From Ancylobacter tetraedralis (GTDB lineage: Bacteria > Pseudomonadota > Alphaproteobacteria > Rhizobiales > Xanthobacteraceae): a stretch of 64,000 nucleotides of DNA. This document shows, piece by piece, positions 52,612 to 62,817 of the stretch (the stretch's first letter is position 1; every line of letters starts with the position of its first letter). Made by a program: the position numbers and the translations under genes. The stretch spans positions 186,001-250,000 of the forward strand of contig NZ_JACICD010000003.1 of assembly GCF_014195655.1 (NCBI RefSeq). The letters are read 5' to 3'. The notes beneath the pieces were generated by a model. It saw nothing but the letters and a program-made list of their open reading frames with translations. It had not been told where the DNA came from and did no database searches.

Positions 52612-53693
52612 AACACGTCCCGGTGCTTTTCCTCGTTCTGGGCAGCCTCGCGCTCGCCGGCTGCAAGGCCGAGGGCGAACAGGCCGACGCGGCGCCGCCC
52701 CCGCGCCCGGTGCTCAGCGTGCTGGCAGCGGCGCCCCCGGACCGCGCGACCGGGTTCGCCGGCACGGTGCAGCCGCGCTACCAGACCGATCTCGGCTTCC
52801 GCGTCCTCGGCCGCGTCATCACCCGCACCGTCGATGTCGGTGATCGCGTCAAGCCGGGGCAGGTTCTGATGCAGCTCGATCCGATGGTGCTCGATCTCGC
52901 CGTGCGGGCCCGCGAGGCCGATCTCGCCACCGCGCTCGCCCAATTGTCGAACACCACGGCGGCCGAGACGCGCAGCGAGACGCTGCGGGACAAGAAAGTG
53001 GTCAGCCAGGCCGAATTCGAGAACACGCTGCAGGCCCGCGAGGCCGCCGCCGCCGCGGTGGAGCAGGCGAAGGCCGGCCTTGCGAAGGCCCGCGAGCAGC
53101 GCAGCTATGCCACGCTCAGCGCGGATGTCGACGGCATCGTGATTTCGGTCGATGCCGAGGTCGGCCAGATCGTCGCGCCGAGCCAGAAGGCCATCACCGT
53201 CGCCCGCACCGATGAGCGCGAGGCGGTGGTCGATCTTCCCGAGGAGGTGGCGCGCACGCTCTCGAACGACACCCGGTTCCGCGTGGCGCTGCAATCGGCA
53301 CCCTCGGTCGCGGCCATCGGCACGGTGCGGGAAATCGCGCCGCAGGCCGATGCGACCACCCGTATGCGGCGGGTCAAGATCTCGCTGGACACCCCGCCCG
53401 AGGCCTTCCGGCTGGGCGCGACGATTTCGGCGGCGCCCGTCGAGGCGGGCGCTGATCGTTCCATCGAGCTTCCGGTCTCCGCCGTGCTGGAGCGCGATGG
53501 CACGCCGCGCGTGTGGGTGGTGGATGCCGCCACGCGGACGGTGAAGACCGTGCCCGTGGTCATCGCCCGCCGGGACGATACCCGCGTGCGCATCGCCGGG
53601 GGGCTGGACGTGGGCGCCCGCGTGGTGATCGCCGGCGTGCACAGCCTGACCGAGGGACAGGCCGTTCAGACAGACGGAAAGGCCAACCCGTGA
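52608..53693 (+). CDS. RND efflux periplasmic adaptor lipoprotein (second)
   Basis: Adaptor of 361 residues with lipobox LALAGC (Cys about residue 19). It has lipoyl halves LGFRVLGRVITRTVDVGDRVKPGQVLMQLD and RSYATLSADVDGIVISVDAEVGQIV around a coiled-coil hairpin. It resembles the first adaptor, so the pump probably uses a mixed adaptor ring. The gene overlaps the RND gene GTG start by 4 bases. Confidence 0.9.
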   Translation: MKHVPVLFLVLGSLALAGCKAEGEQADAAPPPRPVLSVLAAAPPDRATGFAGTVQPRYQTDLGFRVLGRVITRTVDVGDRVKPGQVLMQLDPMVLDLAVRAREADLATALAQLSNTTAAETRSETLRDKKVVSQAEFENTLQAREAAAAAVEQAKAGLAKAREQRSYATLSADVDGIVISVDAEVGQIVAPSQKAITVARTDEREAVVDLPEEVARTLSNDTRFRVALQSAPSVAAIGTVREIAPQADATTRMRRVKISLDTPPEAFRLGATISAAPVEAGADRSIELPVSAVLERDGTPRVWVVDAATRTVKTVPVVIARRDDTRVRIAGGLDVGARVVIAGVHSLTEGQAVQTDGKANP

Positions 53694-56600
53694 AGACATT
53701 CAACCTTTCCGACTGGGCCCTGCGGCACCGTTCGCTGGTCTGGTATTTCATGCTCGTCTTCTCGCTGGCGGGCCTGTTCTCCTTCTTCAATCTTGGCCGC
53801 GCCGAGGATCCCGACTTCACCATCAAGACGATGATCATCCAGGCCAGCTGGCCGGGCGCGTCGGTGGAGGACACGGTCAGCCAGATCACCAACCGGATCG
53901 AGAAGAAGCTCGAGGAGCTTCCCTCCTTCGACTACGCCCGCAGCCTGAACACGCCGGGCGCGACGACGATCTTCGTCAATCTGCGCGACACGACCAAGGC
54001 GAAGGATATTCCCGATATCTGGGTCAAGATCCGCAACATGATCGGCGACATCCGCAGCCAGTTCCCCGAAGGGGTGGTCGGGCCGTTCTACAATGACAGT
54101 TTCGGCGACGTGTTCGGCAACATCTACGGCTTCACCGCCGATGGCCTGAGCCAGCGCCAGTTGCGCGACTATGTCGAGGAGATCCGCACCAAGATCCTCA
54201 CCGTGCCCGATGTCGGCAAGGTCGATCTGATCGGCGCGCAGGACGAGGTGATCTATCTCGAATTCTCGACCCGGCAGATCGCCGCGCTCGGGATCACGCA
54301 GAAGATGATCATCGACACGCTGCAGGCGCAGAATGCCATCACCCCATCGGGCGTGATCCAGGCCGAGGGCGAGCGCATCAGCATGCGCGTCGGCGGCCAG
54401 TTCGCCTCGGAGGACAGCCTCCGGGCGATCAACCTGCGCATCAATGATCGCTTCTTCCGGCTGGGCGACGTCGCCACCATCCGCCGCGGCTATGTCGACC
54501 CGCCGTCCGCGTTGTTCCGCGTCAATGGCGAGCCGGCGATCGGCGTCGCCATCGGCATGAAGCCGAACGGCAATCTGATGGCGTTCGGCGAGGCGCTCAA
54601 GGACGAGATGGCGCGGATCGAGCAGGAACTGCCGATTGGCATCGGCGTGCACCTGGTGTCGGATCAGCCGGAAATCGTCCGCGACGCGATCGGCGGCTTC
54701 ATCCAGGCGCTGGTCGAGGCGGTGGCCATCGTGCTGCTCGTCAGCTTCGTCAGCCTTGGCCTGCGCGCGGGCCTCGTGGTGGCGGTGTCCATCCCGCTTG
54801 TTCTGGCCATCACCTTCGTGGTGATGGAGTTTTCCGGCATTTCCCTGCAGCGCATCTCGCTCGGCGCGCTCATCATCGCGCTGGGACTGCTGGTCGACGA
54901 CGCGATGATCGCGGTGGAAATGATGGTGGCGCGGCTGGAGATGGGCGACCCCATCGAGAAGGCCGCCACCTATGTCTACAGCCACACCGCCTTTCCCATG
55001 CTCACCGGCACGCTCGTGACCGTGGTCAGCTTCTTCCCCGTGGCGCTGAACAACAGCAATGCCGGCGAGTTCACGTTCACGCTGTTCGTCGTCATCGCGG
55101 TCTCGCTGATCGTCTCGTGGCTGGTGGCGGTACTGTTCGTGCCGCTGCTCGGCGTGACCATGCTGCCCAGGACCATGAAGAGCCATCACGACCAGCCCGG
55201 TCGCCTGACGCGCGGGTTCAGTGCGCTGCTGCGCCTGTGCGTGCGCTGGAAATGGATGACCATCGCGGCCACCGTGATGATGTTCGGCCTGTCCATCTTC
55301 GGCATGGGTTTCGTGCAGCAGCAGTTTTTTCCGTCCTCCGATCGCACCGAAGTGATCATCGACTGGACGGCGCGGCAGAACACGGCGATCACCGAGACGC
55401 TAGCCCAGATCGAGCGCTTCGAGACGACCGCGCTGGCCGGCGATCCCGATATCGACCACTGGTCCTCGCATATCGGCGAAGGTGCGCCGCGCTTCCTGCT
55501 CTCGCTCGACGTGCAGCCGGCCAGTCCCAATTTCGGCCAGATCATCATCGTCACCAAGGACATCGCGGCGCGCGAGCGGCTGCGGGCGAAGCTGCGGCCG
55601 ATCCTCGACCGTGATTTCGTCGGCATCGATGCCTTCGTGCATCTGCTCGATATCGGACCTCCGGTCGGCCGACCGGTGCAGTATCGCGTCAGCGGGCCCG
55701 ATATCGCCACGGTGCGAGAACAGGCGCAAAGGCTCGCCAGCGCCATCGGCCAGAATGCCGGCCTCGCCGATATCGTCTATGACTGGAACGAACCTGCCCG
55801 TGTGCTGAAGATCGACGTTCTGCAGGACAAGGCGGCCCAGCTCGGCGTCACCTCCGAGACGATCGCCACCACGCTCAACGGCCTCGTCGGCGGCTCCGCC
55901 ATCACGCAGGTGCGCGACGACATCTATCTCGTCGACGTCGTCGGCCGCGCGCAGGAGAATGAGCGTTCCTCGCTCGACACCCTGCAGAACCTGCAGATCC
56001 AGACCAGCAGCGGCAAATCGGTGCCGCTCGCGGCCATCGCCAACATCCGCTACGAGTTCGAGCAGCCTATCGTCTGGCGGCGCAACCGGCTGCCGACATT
56101 GACCGTCAAGGCGGCGATCAACGGCAATGCCCAGCCGGCGACCGTGGTCGCAGCGCTGGAACCGACAGTGAAGGCGGTGCAGGCGCAATTGCCGGCCGGA
56201 TACCGCATCGCCGTCGGCGGCGCGGTCGAGGAAAGCGCCAAGAGCCAGGGGCCGATCCTGGCCGTGGTGCCGCTGATGCTGTTCACCATGGCGACGATCC
56301 TGATGATCCAGCTGCAGAGCTTCCAGCGCCTGTTCATGGTCTTCATCGTCGCCCCGCTGGCGCTGATCGGCGTGGTCGCGGCCCTGTTGCCGAGCGGGGC
56401 GCCGCTCGGCTTCGTCGCCATTCTCGGCGTGCTGGCGCTGATCGGCATCCTCATCCGCAACTCGGTCATCCTGGTGGTGCAGATCGAGGAATTGCGACAC
56501 GAAGGGATGGATGGCTGGTCCGCCGTGGTGAAGGCGACCGAGCACCGCATGCGCCCCATCCTGCTCACCGCCGCCGCCGCCAGCCTCGCGTTGATCCCCA

Positions 56601-56737
56601 TCGCGCGCGAGATCTTCTGGGGCCCGATGGCCTACGCCATGATGGGCGGTATCATCGTCGGCACCGTGCTGACGCTGCTGTTCCTGCCGGCCCTCTATGT
56701 GACGTGGTTCCGGCTGAAGGAACCCGCACCGGAATAA
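53690..56737 (+). CDS. RND-family efflux transporter (AcrB-like)
   Basis: Inner-membrane proton-driven pump of 1015 residues. It begins with an N-terminal membrane helix and porter domain (WPGASVEDTVSQITNRIEKKLEELP). The helix-4 motif GLLVDDAMIAVEMMVARLEMG carries the proton-relay aspartates, and a second set of helices lies near the C-terminus (LIGVVAALLPSGAPLGFVAILGVLALIGILIRNSVILV). GTG start inferred from the GTGA overlap with the adaptor gene. No outer-membrane channel gene is nearby. Substrates are unknown. Confidence 0.93.
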   Translation: MKTFNLSDWALRHRSLVWYFMLVFSLAGLFSFFNLGRAEDPDFTIKTMIIQASWPGASVEDTVSQITNRIEKKLEELPSFDYARSLNTPGATTIFVNLRDTTKAKDIPDIWVKIRNMIGDIRSQFPEGVVGPFYNDSFGDVFGNIYGFTADGLSQRQLRDYVEEIRTKILTVPDVGKVDLIGAQDEVIYLEFSTRQIAALGITQKMIIDTLQAQNAITPSGVIQAEGERISMRVGGQFASEDSLRAINLRINDRFFRLGDVATIRRGYVDPPSALFRVNGEPAIGVAIGMKPNGNLMAFGEALKDEMARIEQELPIGIGVHLVSDQPEIVRDAIGGFIQALVEAVAIVLLVSFVSLGLRAGLVVAVSIPLVLAITFVVMEFSGISLQRISLGALIIALGLLVDDAMIAVEMMVARLEMGDPIEKAATYVYSHTAFPMLTGTLVTVVSFFPVALNNSNAGEFTFTLFVVIAVSLIVSWLVAVLFVPLLGVTMLPRTMKSHHDQPGRLTRGFSALLRLCVRWKWMTIAATVMMFGLSIFGMGFVQQQFFPSSDRTEVIIDWTARQNTAITETLAQIERFETTALAGDPDIDHWSSHIGEGAPRFLLSLDVQPASPNFGQIIIVTKDIAARERLRAKLRPILDRDFVGIDAFVHLLDIGPPVGRPVQYRVSGPDIATVREQAQRLASAIGQNAGLADIVYDWNEPARVLKIDVLQDKAAQLGVTSETIATTLNGLVGGSAITQVRDDIYLVDVVGRAQENERSSLDTLQNLQIQTSSGKSVPLAAIANIRYEFEQPIVWRRNRLPTLTVKAAINGNAQPATVVAALEPTVKAVQAQLPAGYRIAVGGAVEESAKSQGPILAVVPLMLFTMATILMIQLQSFQRLFMVFIVAPLALIGVVAALLPSGAPLGFVAILGVLALIGILIRNSVILVVQIEELRHEGMDGWSAVVKATEHRMRPILLTAAAASLALIPIAREIFWGPMAYAMMGGIIVGTVLTLLFLPALYVTWFRLKEPAPE

Positions 56738-56742
56738 GCGAC

Positions 56743-56783
56743 CACGCCGGGCGGGAGGCGGCGCGTCGTCCCCGCCCGGCGTG
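56743..56783 (+). terminator. Terminator hairpin after the RND operon
   Basis: CACGCCGGGCGGG (56743-56755) and CCCGCCCGGCGTG (56771-56783) form a perfect 13-base stem around a 15-base loop, starting 6 bases after the pump stop codon. No T-run follows. Confidence 0.65.
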
Positions 56784-57574
56784 TCGATGAAGACAGCGCA
56801 GAGCAAGGTGCGGCCGCAGATGAAGAGCCATCGCGCATGGCGCCGCCGAACACCAGTTCGCCGGCCCGCTCCGGCACCCGCTCCACCCTCGACCAATGGC
56901 CTTCTCGCCGGGCGAGAGCCCGCTCGACATCCCCGATTTCCCCGGCATCTTATGCCCGCATGGCCCCGCCACGGCGGCGCGGAATCGACGGTGGAGCCGA
57001 TCTATATGGCGGATCGCTGCCGCCCCCGAAGCGACGCCCTGTGAACGGCCCGCACGCTCACCGGATGCGCGGCGGGCGCGCGGCGCCGTTGCCCATAAAC
57101 GGTTCCGACGGACAGCTTGCCATGCCGCGATGCCGTCATGCGTCATGCGTCATCTCGCCTCTCGGCTTCACAGGTGAAGCAGAGCTCACTCAAGCGCGGC
57201 AGCGGACAGCTTCCACCGGAGCGCGGCCATTCGGTGGGCACGCCCGCTTTAAGCTGTATTCTCTGAGATATACGATGGCTTGTTTCGCTAATTTTTGGAC
57301 CCCTTCCAACGAAGTCATAGCGAAAATTCCATATACATGTTTCACACACGGATATATGTTATATGCCTGATGGCGCGCTGTTTTGTGCCATGCAGCAAAT
57401 ACAGTTTCCCGAACTGACAATAATATACGCCAACTAAATTCAACTCAGATAATCTCGCGGCTCTCGGAACAACGCACATAACTTGCATTCCCCTCTGACG
57501 GTATGCGGATATGGGCTCACGCTTCTTTGAGGCCGCCGCCAGCTAACTTGTACAGCCATTGGGATTGCGCGTTC
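56784..57574. other. Gene-free gap with A+T-rich second half
   Basis: No convincing gene is seen in these 791 bases. The first part to about 57240 is G+C-rich with only short unlikely reading frames. The part from about 57240 to 57500 is markedly A+T-rich and holds an imperfect dyad CATATACAT (57330-57338) / ATGTTATATG (57356-57365). It is probably the promoter and regulator-binding region for the molybdenum hydroxylase operon, or a scar of past insertion. Confidence 0.5.
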
Positions 57575-60358
57575 ATGCAGCCGTCACGGCGGGAATTTCT
57601 GAAATGGGGCACGGTCAGCGGAATCCTGCTCAGCATGACGCCGCTCACGGGCGCCCAGACCACCGATTTTCCGGCCACTGATTTCAACGAGCTGGAAACC
57701 CTTCCCGGCCGTGGTGTCCGCTCACGTGGCGCAGCGCGGGGCCGCGTCGACGGGCGGGCGAAGGTGACCGGGGCCAAGCTCTATGTCTCCGATTTCCGCG
57801 CCGCCGACATGCCGGGCTGGCCGCCCGAGACCTCACATGCGCTGCTGGTGCGGGCGCCCGATGCGACGCATGTCTACCAGGGGCTGGACCTTGCCGCGCT
57901 GGAGCCGGGCGCGCAGCCGAGCGTGATCGTCACCGCCGAGACAATCGCCAAGGCCGGCCTGCGCGTGCCGCCCTTTTATGCCGGCGACCTGTTCTGCCCG
58001 GCGGGGCAGACGCCGCTCTATCTCGGCCAGCCGGTGGCGCTGCTGCTGTTCGAGCGCTTCGATGCCTATGACCGCGCGCGCGCCGCCTTCCGCAATGGCG
58101 ACCTCGTGCGTTTCGGCGCCGAGACCGGTCCGCTAGAAGGGCCCAATTATGCCGCGCTGCGTTTCACCCGCATCGCCGGGCTGACACCGGGCGCGCCCGA
58201 TATCTACTCGCCGCTGCAGGAAGGCTGGATCAGCCCCGGCTTCCAGGAAAGCAGCGGCCGCCCGGTGTGGAAGCCGCTGCCCGTGGCGGAGGGCGGCACC
58301 TATGCCCGGGGCGCCACCTATGGCGAGGAGATCCGCGCGGCGCTGGCGGCGCCCGGCCCCGATCTCGTCGTGCTCGATCGCGCGTTCGAAACCCAGTCGA
58401 TCGATCCGATGTTCCTGGAGCCCGAATGCGGCCTTGCCTGGTTCGAACCGGGCGCAAAAACGCTGGATATCGTGATGGGCGTACAGTCGCCCTTCGAGGC
58501 GGCGGAGGCGGTGGCGTTTCTGCTGGGGGAGGCGAGGGCCGATATCCGGCCCGCGCGCATCGAGGCCCGCTTCGCCTATATTGGCGGCGGCTTCGGCGGG
58601 CGCGACCACACGCCGTTTCCGCTCTATTCCGCGCTCGCCGCGCTGTTCCTGCCCGGCAGGCCGGTGCGGCTCGCCCATGACCGGTTCCAGCAGTTCCAGG
58701 GCGGCGTCAAGCGCCACGCCTTCGAGATGCGCTCGCAGATCGCCTTTGATCGAGCCAGCGGGCGGATGGTCGCCTTTGCCGGCGATCATGTGCTCGACGG
58801 CGGCGGCCTCGCCAATTATTCGCCAAGCGTCGCCGTGGTCGGCGCCACCGCCGCCATCGGCATCTACGACATCCCCAGGGTCGACGTCACCACGCTCGCC
58901 ACGCACACGCGCGGCGTCACCGCAGGCTCGATGCGCGGCTATGGCACGCTGCAGACCCTGACGGCGCTGGAGACGCTGGTAGACGAAGCCGCCACCGAGC
59001 TGAAGATCGACCCGATCGAACTGCGCCGGCGCAACCTGCTGAAAACCGGCGGGCGCACCATGACGGGCAATCCATGGACCGTCTCGGTACGCACGCCGGA
59101 GATTCTCGACAAGCTGGCCGCGCATCCCATCTGGCGCGAGCGGGCGGCGCGCAAGGCGGCGGGGCAGGGGGTGCTGGTCGGCACCGGCGTCGCCTGCTGC
59201 ACCAAGGATTACGGCACCGGCGCCGATTGCTCGCTGGGCCGGATCGAACTCGCCCCGGATGGCGCCATCTCCATCCATGCCGACGCGGTGGAGATGGGCA
59301 ATGGCATCGGCACCTCCATCGCCCGGCGCGTCGCGGCCATCCTCGGCCGCACCTCCGACGCGGTGAGCGTCGCGCGGATCGACATGTTCGATGAGCTTGG
59401 CCTTGTCACGACGGGCGATCCCTATTCGATGACGCAGGCCGAGCAGGACGCGGCGGCGAAGAATCCGCGCTGGGTGCCGGAGATCAGCTCGGCGACCAGC
59501 GCCTCGATCGGCGCGCATGTCGGCACGCAGGCGGCGGCGCAGGCGGCGCGCATCGTGTTCCGCTTCGGCCTCTGGCCGGCGGCACTCGCGCTGTGGGGCA
59601 TTGCGCCCGGCGATCCGCGTGAATTCCTGTTCGAGGAGGCGTTCTGGCAGGACAGCGAGCTGATCCTCTCCGGCCTACCGCCGCTCGCGCAGGCGGACGT
59701 CGCGGCCAAGGCGCATGAGCAGGGCGGTGTGACCGGGGCGATGGCGCATGCCTTCTCGCGCTGGGCGTGGGCGCAGGCGGCCTTCCCGCTCGGCGGCATG
59801 GACTGGGCGGCCGATATCGACGCGCTCGCCATCCGCCGCGGGGCCGGCGGCTTCACGGTGCTGGACCGCAGCTTCGTCTTCTTCCCGCCGACCGATTATA
59901 ATCGCATCGGCACCTCCTTCACCTCCTCCTGCGGCACGGCCGTGCGGGTGGAGATCACGCCCTCGACCGGCGCCATCCGCATCGCCAATGCGTACAGCGT
60001 GTTCGAGTGCGGCGAGGTGCTGGTGCCCGAGCTGGTCGAGGGGCAGGCGCAGGGCGGCTTCGCCATGGGCGTGGGCTATGCCCTGCTCGAGACCCTGCCA
60101 CCTTTCGAGGACGGGCCCGGCAATGGCCGGTGGAACCTCGGCGACTATGTCGTCGCGCGCGCCTCCGACCTGCCGCTGCATCAGCTTCAGATCGAGGTCC
60201 TGCCACCGGTCTCGCCGAAGGAGCCGCCCAAGGGCATGGCCGAGGTGGTGATGATCCCCGTCGTGCCGGCCTTGCTGAACGCCATATTCGACGCCACCGG
60301 CCACCGCTTCCGTTCGCTGCCGGTAACGCCCGCCATGCTGAAGGAAGTCCTGCCGTGA
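57575..60358 (+). CDS. Tat-exported molybdenum hydroxylase large subunit (xanthine dehydrogenase family)
   Basis: A 927-residue molybdopterin-binding subunit. The N-terminus QPSRREFLKWGTVSGILLS is a Tat signal, so the complex works in the periplasm. The cofactor-binding parts include YIGGGFGGRDHTPFPLY, GSMRGYGTLQTL and the C-terminal PPKGMAEVVMIPVVPALLNAIFDATGHRF, with the expected active-site Glu although GMAE replaces the usual GxGE. A long insertion after GAHVGTQ is seen. It is cotranscribed with a [2Fe-2S] subunit and a dihaem cytochrome. Substrate is unknown: an aldehyde or N-heterocycle. Confidence 0.88.
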   Translation: MQPSRREFLKWGTVSGILLSMTPLTGAQTTDFPATDFNELETLPGRGVRSRGAARGRVDGRAKVTGAKLYVSDFRAADMPGWPPETSHALLVRAPDATHVYQGLDLAALEPGAQPSVIVTAETIAKAGLRVPPFYAGDLFCPAGQTPLYLGQPVALLLFERFDAYDRARAAFRNGDLVRFGAETGPLEGPNYAALRFTRIAGLTPGAPDIYSPLQEGWISPGFQESSGRPVWKPLPVAEGGTYARGATYGEEIRAALAAPGPDLVVLDRAFETQSIDPMFLEPECGLAWFEPGAKTLDIVMGVQSPFEAAEAVAFLLGEARADIRPARIEARFAYIGGGFGGRDHTPFPLYSALAALFLPGRPVRLAHDRFQQFQGGVKRHAFEMRSQIAFDRASGRMVAFAGDHVLDGGGLANYSPSVAVVGATAAIGIYDIPRVDVTTLATHTRGVTAGSMRGYGTLQTLTALETLVDEAATELKIDPIELRRRNLLKTGGRTMTGNPWTVSVRTPEILDKLAAHPIWRERAARKAAGQGVLVGTGVACCTKDYGTGADCSLGRIELAPDGAISIHADAVEMGNGIGTSIARRVAAILGRTSDAVSVARIDMFDELGLVTTGDPYSMTQAEQDAAAKNPRWVPEISSATSASIGAHVGTQAAAQAARIVFRFGLWPAALALWGIAPGDPREFLFEEAFWQDSELILSGLPPLAQADVAAKAHEQGGVTGAMAHAFSRWAWAQAAFPLGGMDWAADIDALAIRRGAGGFTVLDRSFVFFPPTDYNRIGTSFTSSCGTAVRVEITPSTGAIRIANAYSVFECGEVLVPELVEGQAQGGFAMGVGYALLETLPPFEDGPGNGRWNLGDYVVARASDLPLHQLQIEVLPPVSPKEPPKGMAEVVMIPVVPALLNAIFDATGHRFRSLPVTPAMLKEVLP

Positions 60359-60885
60359 GTGCCATCTCCCTCACCATAAACGGCCGCGCGCACGGCCCGA
60401 TCGAGGTGCGCGACGACCTCTCGATGAACGACTTCCTGCGTGAGGTGCTGGGCATGACCGGCACCAAGTTCGGCTGCGGCGCCGCTCAGTGCCTCAGCTG
60501 CGTGGTGATCGTCGACGACCCGGACGGCACCAGCGCCACCAACCCGACCTGCGTGGTGCCGGCAGTCAATTTCGACGGCAAGAGCATCCGCACCATCGAG
60601 GGCCACGCCAGGGACGGCGAGCTGACCGCGTTGCAGGAGGCCTTCATCGCGCATTTCGCCTTCCAGTGCGGCTATTGCACCGCCGGCTTCCTCAACGAGG
60701 CGCAGGTGCTGCTGGAGCGGCTGGCGGCGGCGCCGGTGGCGCGTGGCGATCTGGAACAGACCATTCTCGAGGCGCTCGACGGGCATCTGTGCCGCTGCAC
60801 AGGCTATGTGCGTTATCATCAGGCGGTCCGCGACGTGGTTCTGGCCGATCCCGCCCGCTATCTCGAAGCGGGGAGCGCGCCATGA
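60355..60885 (+). CDS. [2Fe-2S] subunit of the exported molybdenum hydroxylase
   Basis: A 176-residue iron-sulfur protein with two clusters. The first cluster is in [15 protein letters not shown] plus a later Cys (PTCVVP), the second in CGYCTAGF and HLCRCTGY. It has no signal peptide of its own, consistent with export bound to the Tat-bearing large subunit. The GTG start overlaps the large-subunit stop by 4 bases, and the cytochrome gene follows with the same overlap. Confidence 0.9.
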   Translation: MSAISLTINGRAHGPIEVRDDLSMNDFLREVLGMTGTKFGCGAAQCLSCVVIVDDPDGTSATNPTCVVPAVNFDGKSIRTIEGHARDGELTALQEAFIAHFAFQCGYCTAGFLNEAQVLLERLAAAPVARGDLEQTILEALDGHLCRCTGYVRYHQAVRDVVLADPARYLEAGSAP

Positions 60886-61502
60886 CGCGAGCGTTCGCCC
60901 TTCTGGCCGTGCCGCTGCTGGTCGCCGCCGTTAGCCTGACGACGGGTCTGCTCGCCAGCCGCGCGGTCGAGGGCGCGTCCCCCACCACGCTCGCCCCGCC
61001 CGAGAGCTTCGCCGGCATCACGAATACCCGCGAGCGCTCGCTCGCGCTGTTCGGGGAGATCGGCAAGGTGCTCACCAGCCCGCGCTGCATGAACTGCCAT
61101 TCCGCCAATGACCGCCCGCGCCAGGGCGACAGCGGGCGTCTGCACCAGCCGCCGGTATTTCGCGGCGTGGACGGCATGGGGCTGCCGGCAATGCGCTGTT
61201 CGGTCTGCCACCAGAAAGGCAATTTCGACGCGGCCCGCATGCCCGGCCACGACCCGTGGGCGATGGCGCCGCGCGAGATGGTGTGGGAGGGCCGGACGCT
61301 CGGGCAGATCTGCGTGCAGATGAGCGACCCCGCCCGCAATGGCGGCAAGTCGCTGGCTGACCTCGTCGTCCATATCGGCGACGATACGCTGGTGGGCTGG
61401 GGCTGGGCGCCCGGCATCGGCCGCACGCCCGCGCCGGGAACCCAGAAAGAGGCGAAGGCGCTGGTGCAGGCCTGGGTCGATACCGGCGCGGCCTGCCCGT
61501 AG
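60882..61502 (+). CDS. Dihaem c-type cytochrome subunit
   Basis: A 206-residue exported protein with an N-terminal signal or anchor ([19 protein letters not shown]) and two haem motifs, CMNCH and CSVCH, about 40 residues apart. It should take electrons from the iron-sulfur subunit and pass them to the respiratory chain. This mirrors the haem domains fused to NicB but here on a separate chain. An ATGA overlap ties it to the [2Fe-2S] gene. Confidence 0.87.
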   Translation: MTRAFALLAVPLLVAAVSLTTGLLASRAVEGASPTTLAPPESFAGITNTRERSLALFGEIGKVLTSPRCMNCHSANDRPRQGDSGRLHQPPVFRGVDGMGLPAMRCSVCHQKGNFDAARMPGHDPWAMAPREMVWEGRTLGQICVQMSDPARNGGKSLADLVVHIGDDTLVGWGWAPGIGRTPAPGTQKEAKALVQAWVDTGAACP

Positions 61503-61528
61503 CCGGAAGCCGCCGCATAGCAAGGACC

Positions 61529-61553
61529 GGTGGCCGGCGCGGGAGCGGCCACC
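61529..61553 (+). terminator. Stem-loop after the cytochrome gene
   Basis: GGTGGCC (61529-61535) and GGCCACC (61547-61553) form a 7-base stem with an 11-base loop, 27 bases after the cytochrome stop. It may reduce read-through into the next gene. Confidence 0.45.
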
Positions 61554-61604
61554 GCAAGCGCGGGCGACATCAGGATCGCTCGCTTCATCGGTGGGGGATT
61601 TGAG

Positions 61605-62714
61605 ATGATTTACGCCAAGACACGCCATGTGGCGGGGCTATCGGCGCTGCTGTGCGGCCTCGCCTTCGGATCCGCCATGGCGCAGACCCCGCCGGACATC
61701 CCCGCCTATATGGACGTGATCGTCGGCGCCACGGTTCCCGATGCCGCGCAGGTGGCCAAGCAGAACGTGCTCGCGCTCAATACCGGCATGTTCGACCTCT
61801 ATGCCGATGCCAGCCGGCTGGTGCAGTCCAGCATTCTCGCCCAGCATCCGGTGATCCTCGGCCTTTTCTCGGGCACGGGCGGGCGCTTCATCCTCTACCG
61901 GCCCGGCCAGCCGCCGCTCGACGCGCCGCCGGTGCCGGAGGTCTACCAGCTTCTCAAGTCGGTCGGGCATAGCGTGATGGCGCTCGGCGTCGTGGTCGGC
62001 CCGCATATCGGCAAGACGAACGACAGGTCATGGCAGCCGCAGGTGCTGGCCTATCGCGCACGGCTGCAGGCGGCACTCGACAGCGTGAACGCTACCAGCA
62101 TGCCCGAGGAATGGCGGGCCAATAACCGCGAGCTGATCGCGGCGAACATCGCCTTCATCGACAAGGTGACCGTGGCCGAGGTGGTGAGCTTCGCCGACGT
62201 GCAGGCCTTCGCCGAGAGCCAGAAAGATCGGCTGAAGCTCAACATCCGGTGGGCGGCGGACACGCAGGTGACGCACTGGATGGGCGTGCTCGCCGACTGG
62301 AAGCAGCAGCTCGGCCCGGACTGGGCCAAGGTCTACGCCGCCAGCAACACGATCTATGTCGCACGGCAGAACAACGTGCTCTACAGCGTACTCGCCCAGT
62401 TCTTCGCGCCCGAAGACATCAATTCCCGCCTCATCCTGATCGAGACGGTGTCCTTCACCACCACGCCGCAGGACATGCTGGATTCGCTCACCCGCATCAT
62501 CGCCGACCGCACCGTGGGCGAGACCTTCTTCGGCAGCCGCTATCTCATGGATTACGAACTGATGGGCGGCGATGCGCGCGACAGCATCCTCGCGCAGACC
62601 AAGGCGCGCGGCATGGCCACCCATCTGCCGCCCAAGGTGCCGTTCGGCTCGCATCAATGGCCGGCCCTCGTCACGCCCGGCCCCGGCCCGGCCTCGCTGG
62701 CCGATCTGCCGTGA
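61605..62714 (+). CDS. Exported protein of unknown function
   Basis: I do not recognise this 369-residue protein. It has a Sec-type signal ([20 protein letters not shown], cleavage near residue 25) and a largely helical mature part with repeated hydrophobic positions and few Cys. Notable stretches are [22 protein letters not shown] and [23 protein letters not shown]. The ATG at 61605 has GGGGGA upstream and gives a proper signal; an ATG at 61530 would bury it. It follows the exported molybdenum hydroxylase genes by 102 bases and may be a periplasmic partner. Confidence 0.75.
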   Translation: MIYAKTRHVAGLSALLCGLAFGSAMAQTPPDIPAYMDVIVGATVPDAAQVAKQNVLALNTGMFDLYADASRLVQSSILAQHPVILGLFSGTGGRFILYRPGQPPLDAPPVPEVYQLLKSVGHSVMALGVVVGPHIGKTNDRSWQPQVLAYRARLQAALDSVNATSMPEEWRANNRELIAANIAFIDKVTVAEVVSFADVQAFAESQKDRLKLNIRWAADTQVTHWMGVLADWKQQLGPDWAKVYAASNTIYVARQNNVLYSVLAQFFAPEDINSRLILIETVSFTTTPQDMLDSLTRIIADRTVGETFFGSRYLMDYELMGGDARDSILAQTKARGMATHLPPKVPFGSHQWPALVTPGPGPASLADLP

Positions 62715-62796
62715 GTCCGACATCAGGGCAGGCCTGAAGGCATAGCTCAGCTTGAGGCCCGGCGCCGACCCGGCGAACCGGCCTCGCGGGGGATCG

Positions 62797-62817
62797 GGCT
62801 CGCGGCGGCCGCGAGCC
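62797..62817 (+). terminator. Stem-loop downstream of the unknown exported gene
   Basis: GGCTCGCGG-CGG-CCGCGAGCC forms a perfect 9-base stem with a 3-base loop, 83 bases after the gene end and 185 bases before the alkaline phosphatase gene. It probably separates the two transcription units. Confidence 0.55.

Noticed and set aside
56784-57420. Several short frames on both strands in the gap after the RND operon
   Set aside because: None has a good ribosome site, a domain or normal codon use; several overlap each other.
61530-61604. Upstream start for the unknown exported protein
   Set aside because: Starting at 61530 would put 25 residues before the signal peptide and overlap the stem-loop; the ATG at 61605 has a better ribosome site.
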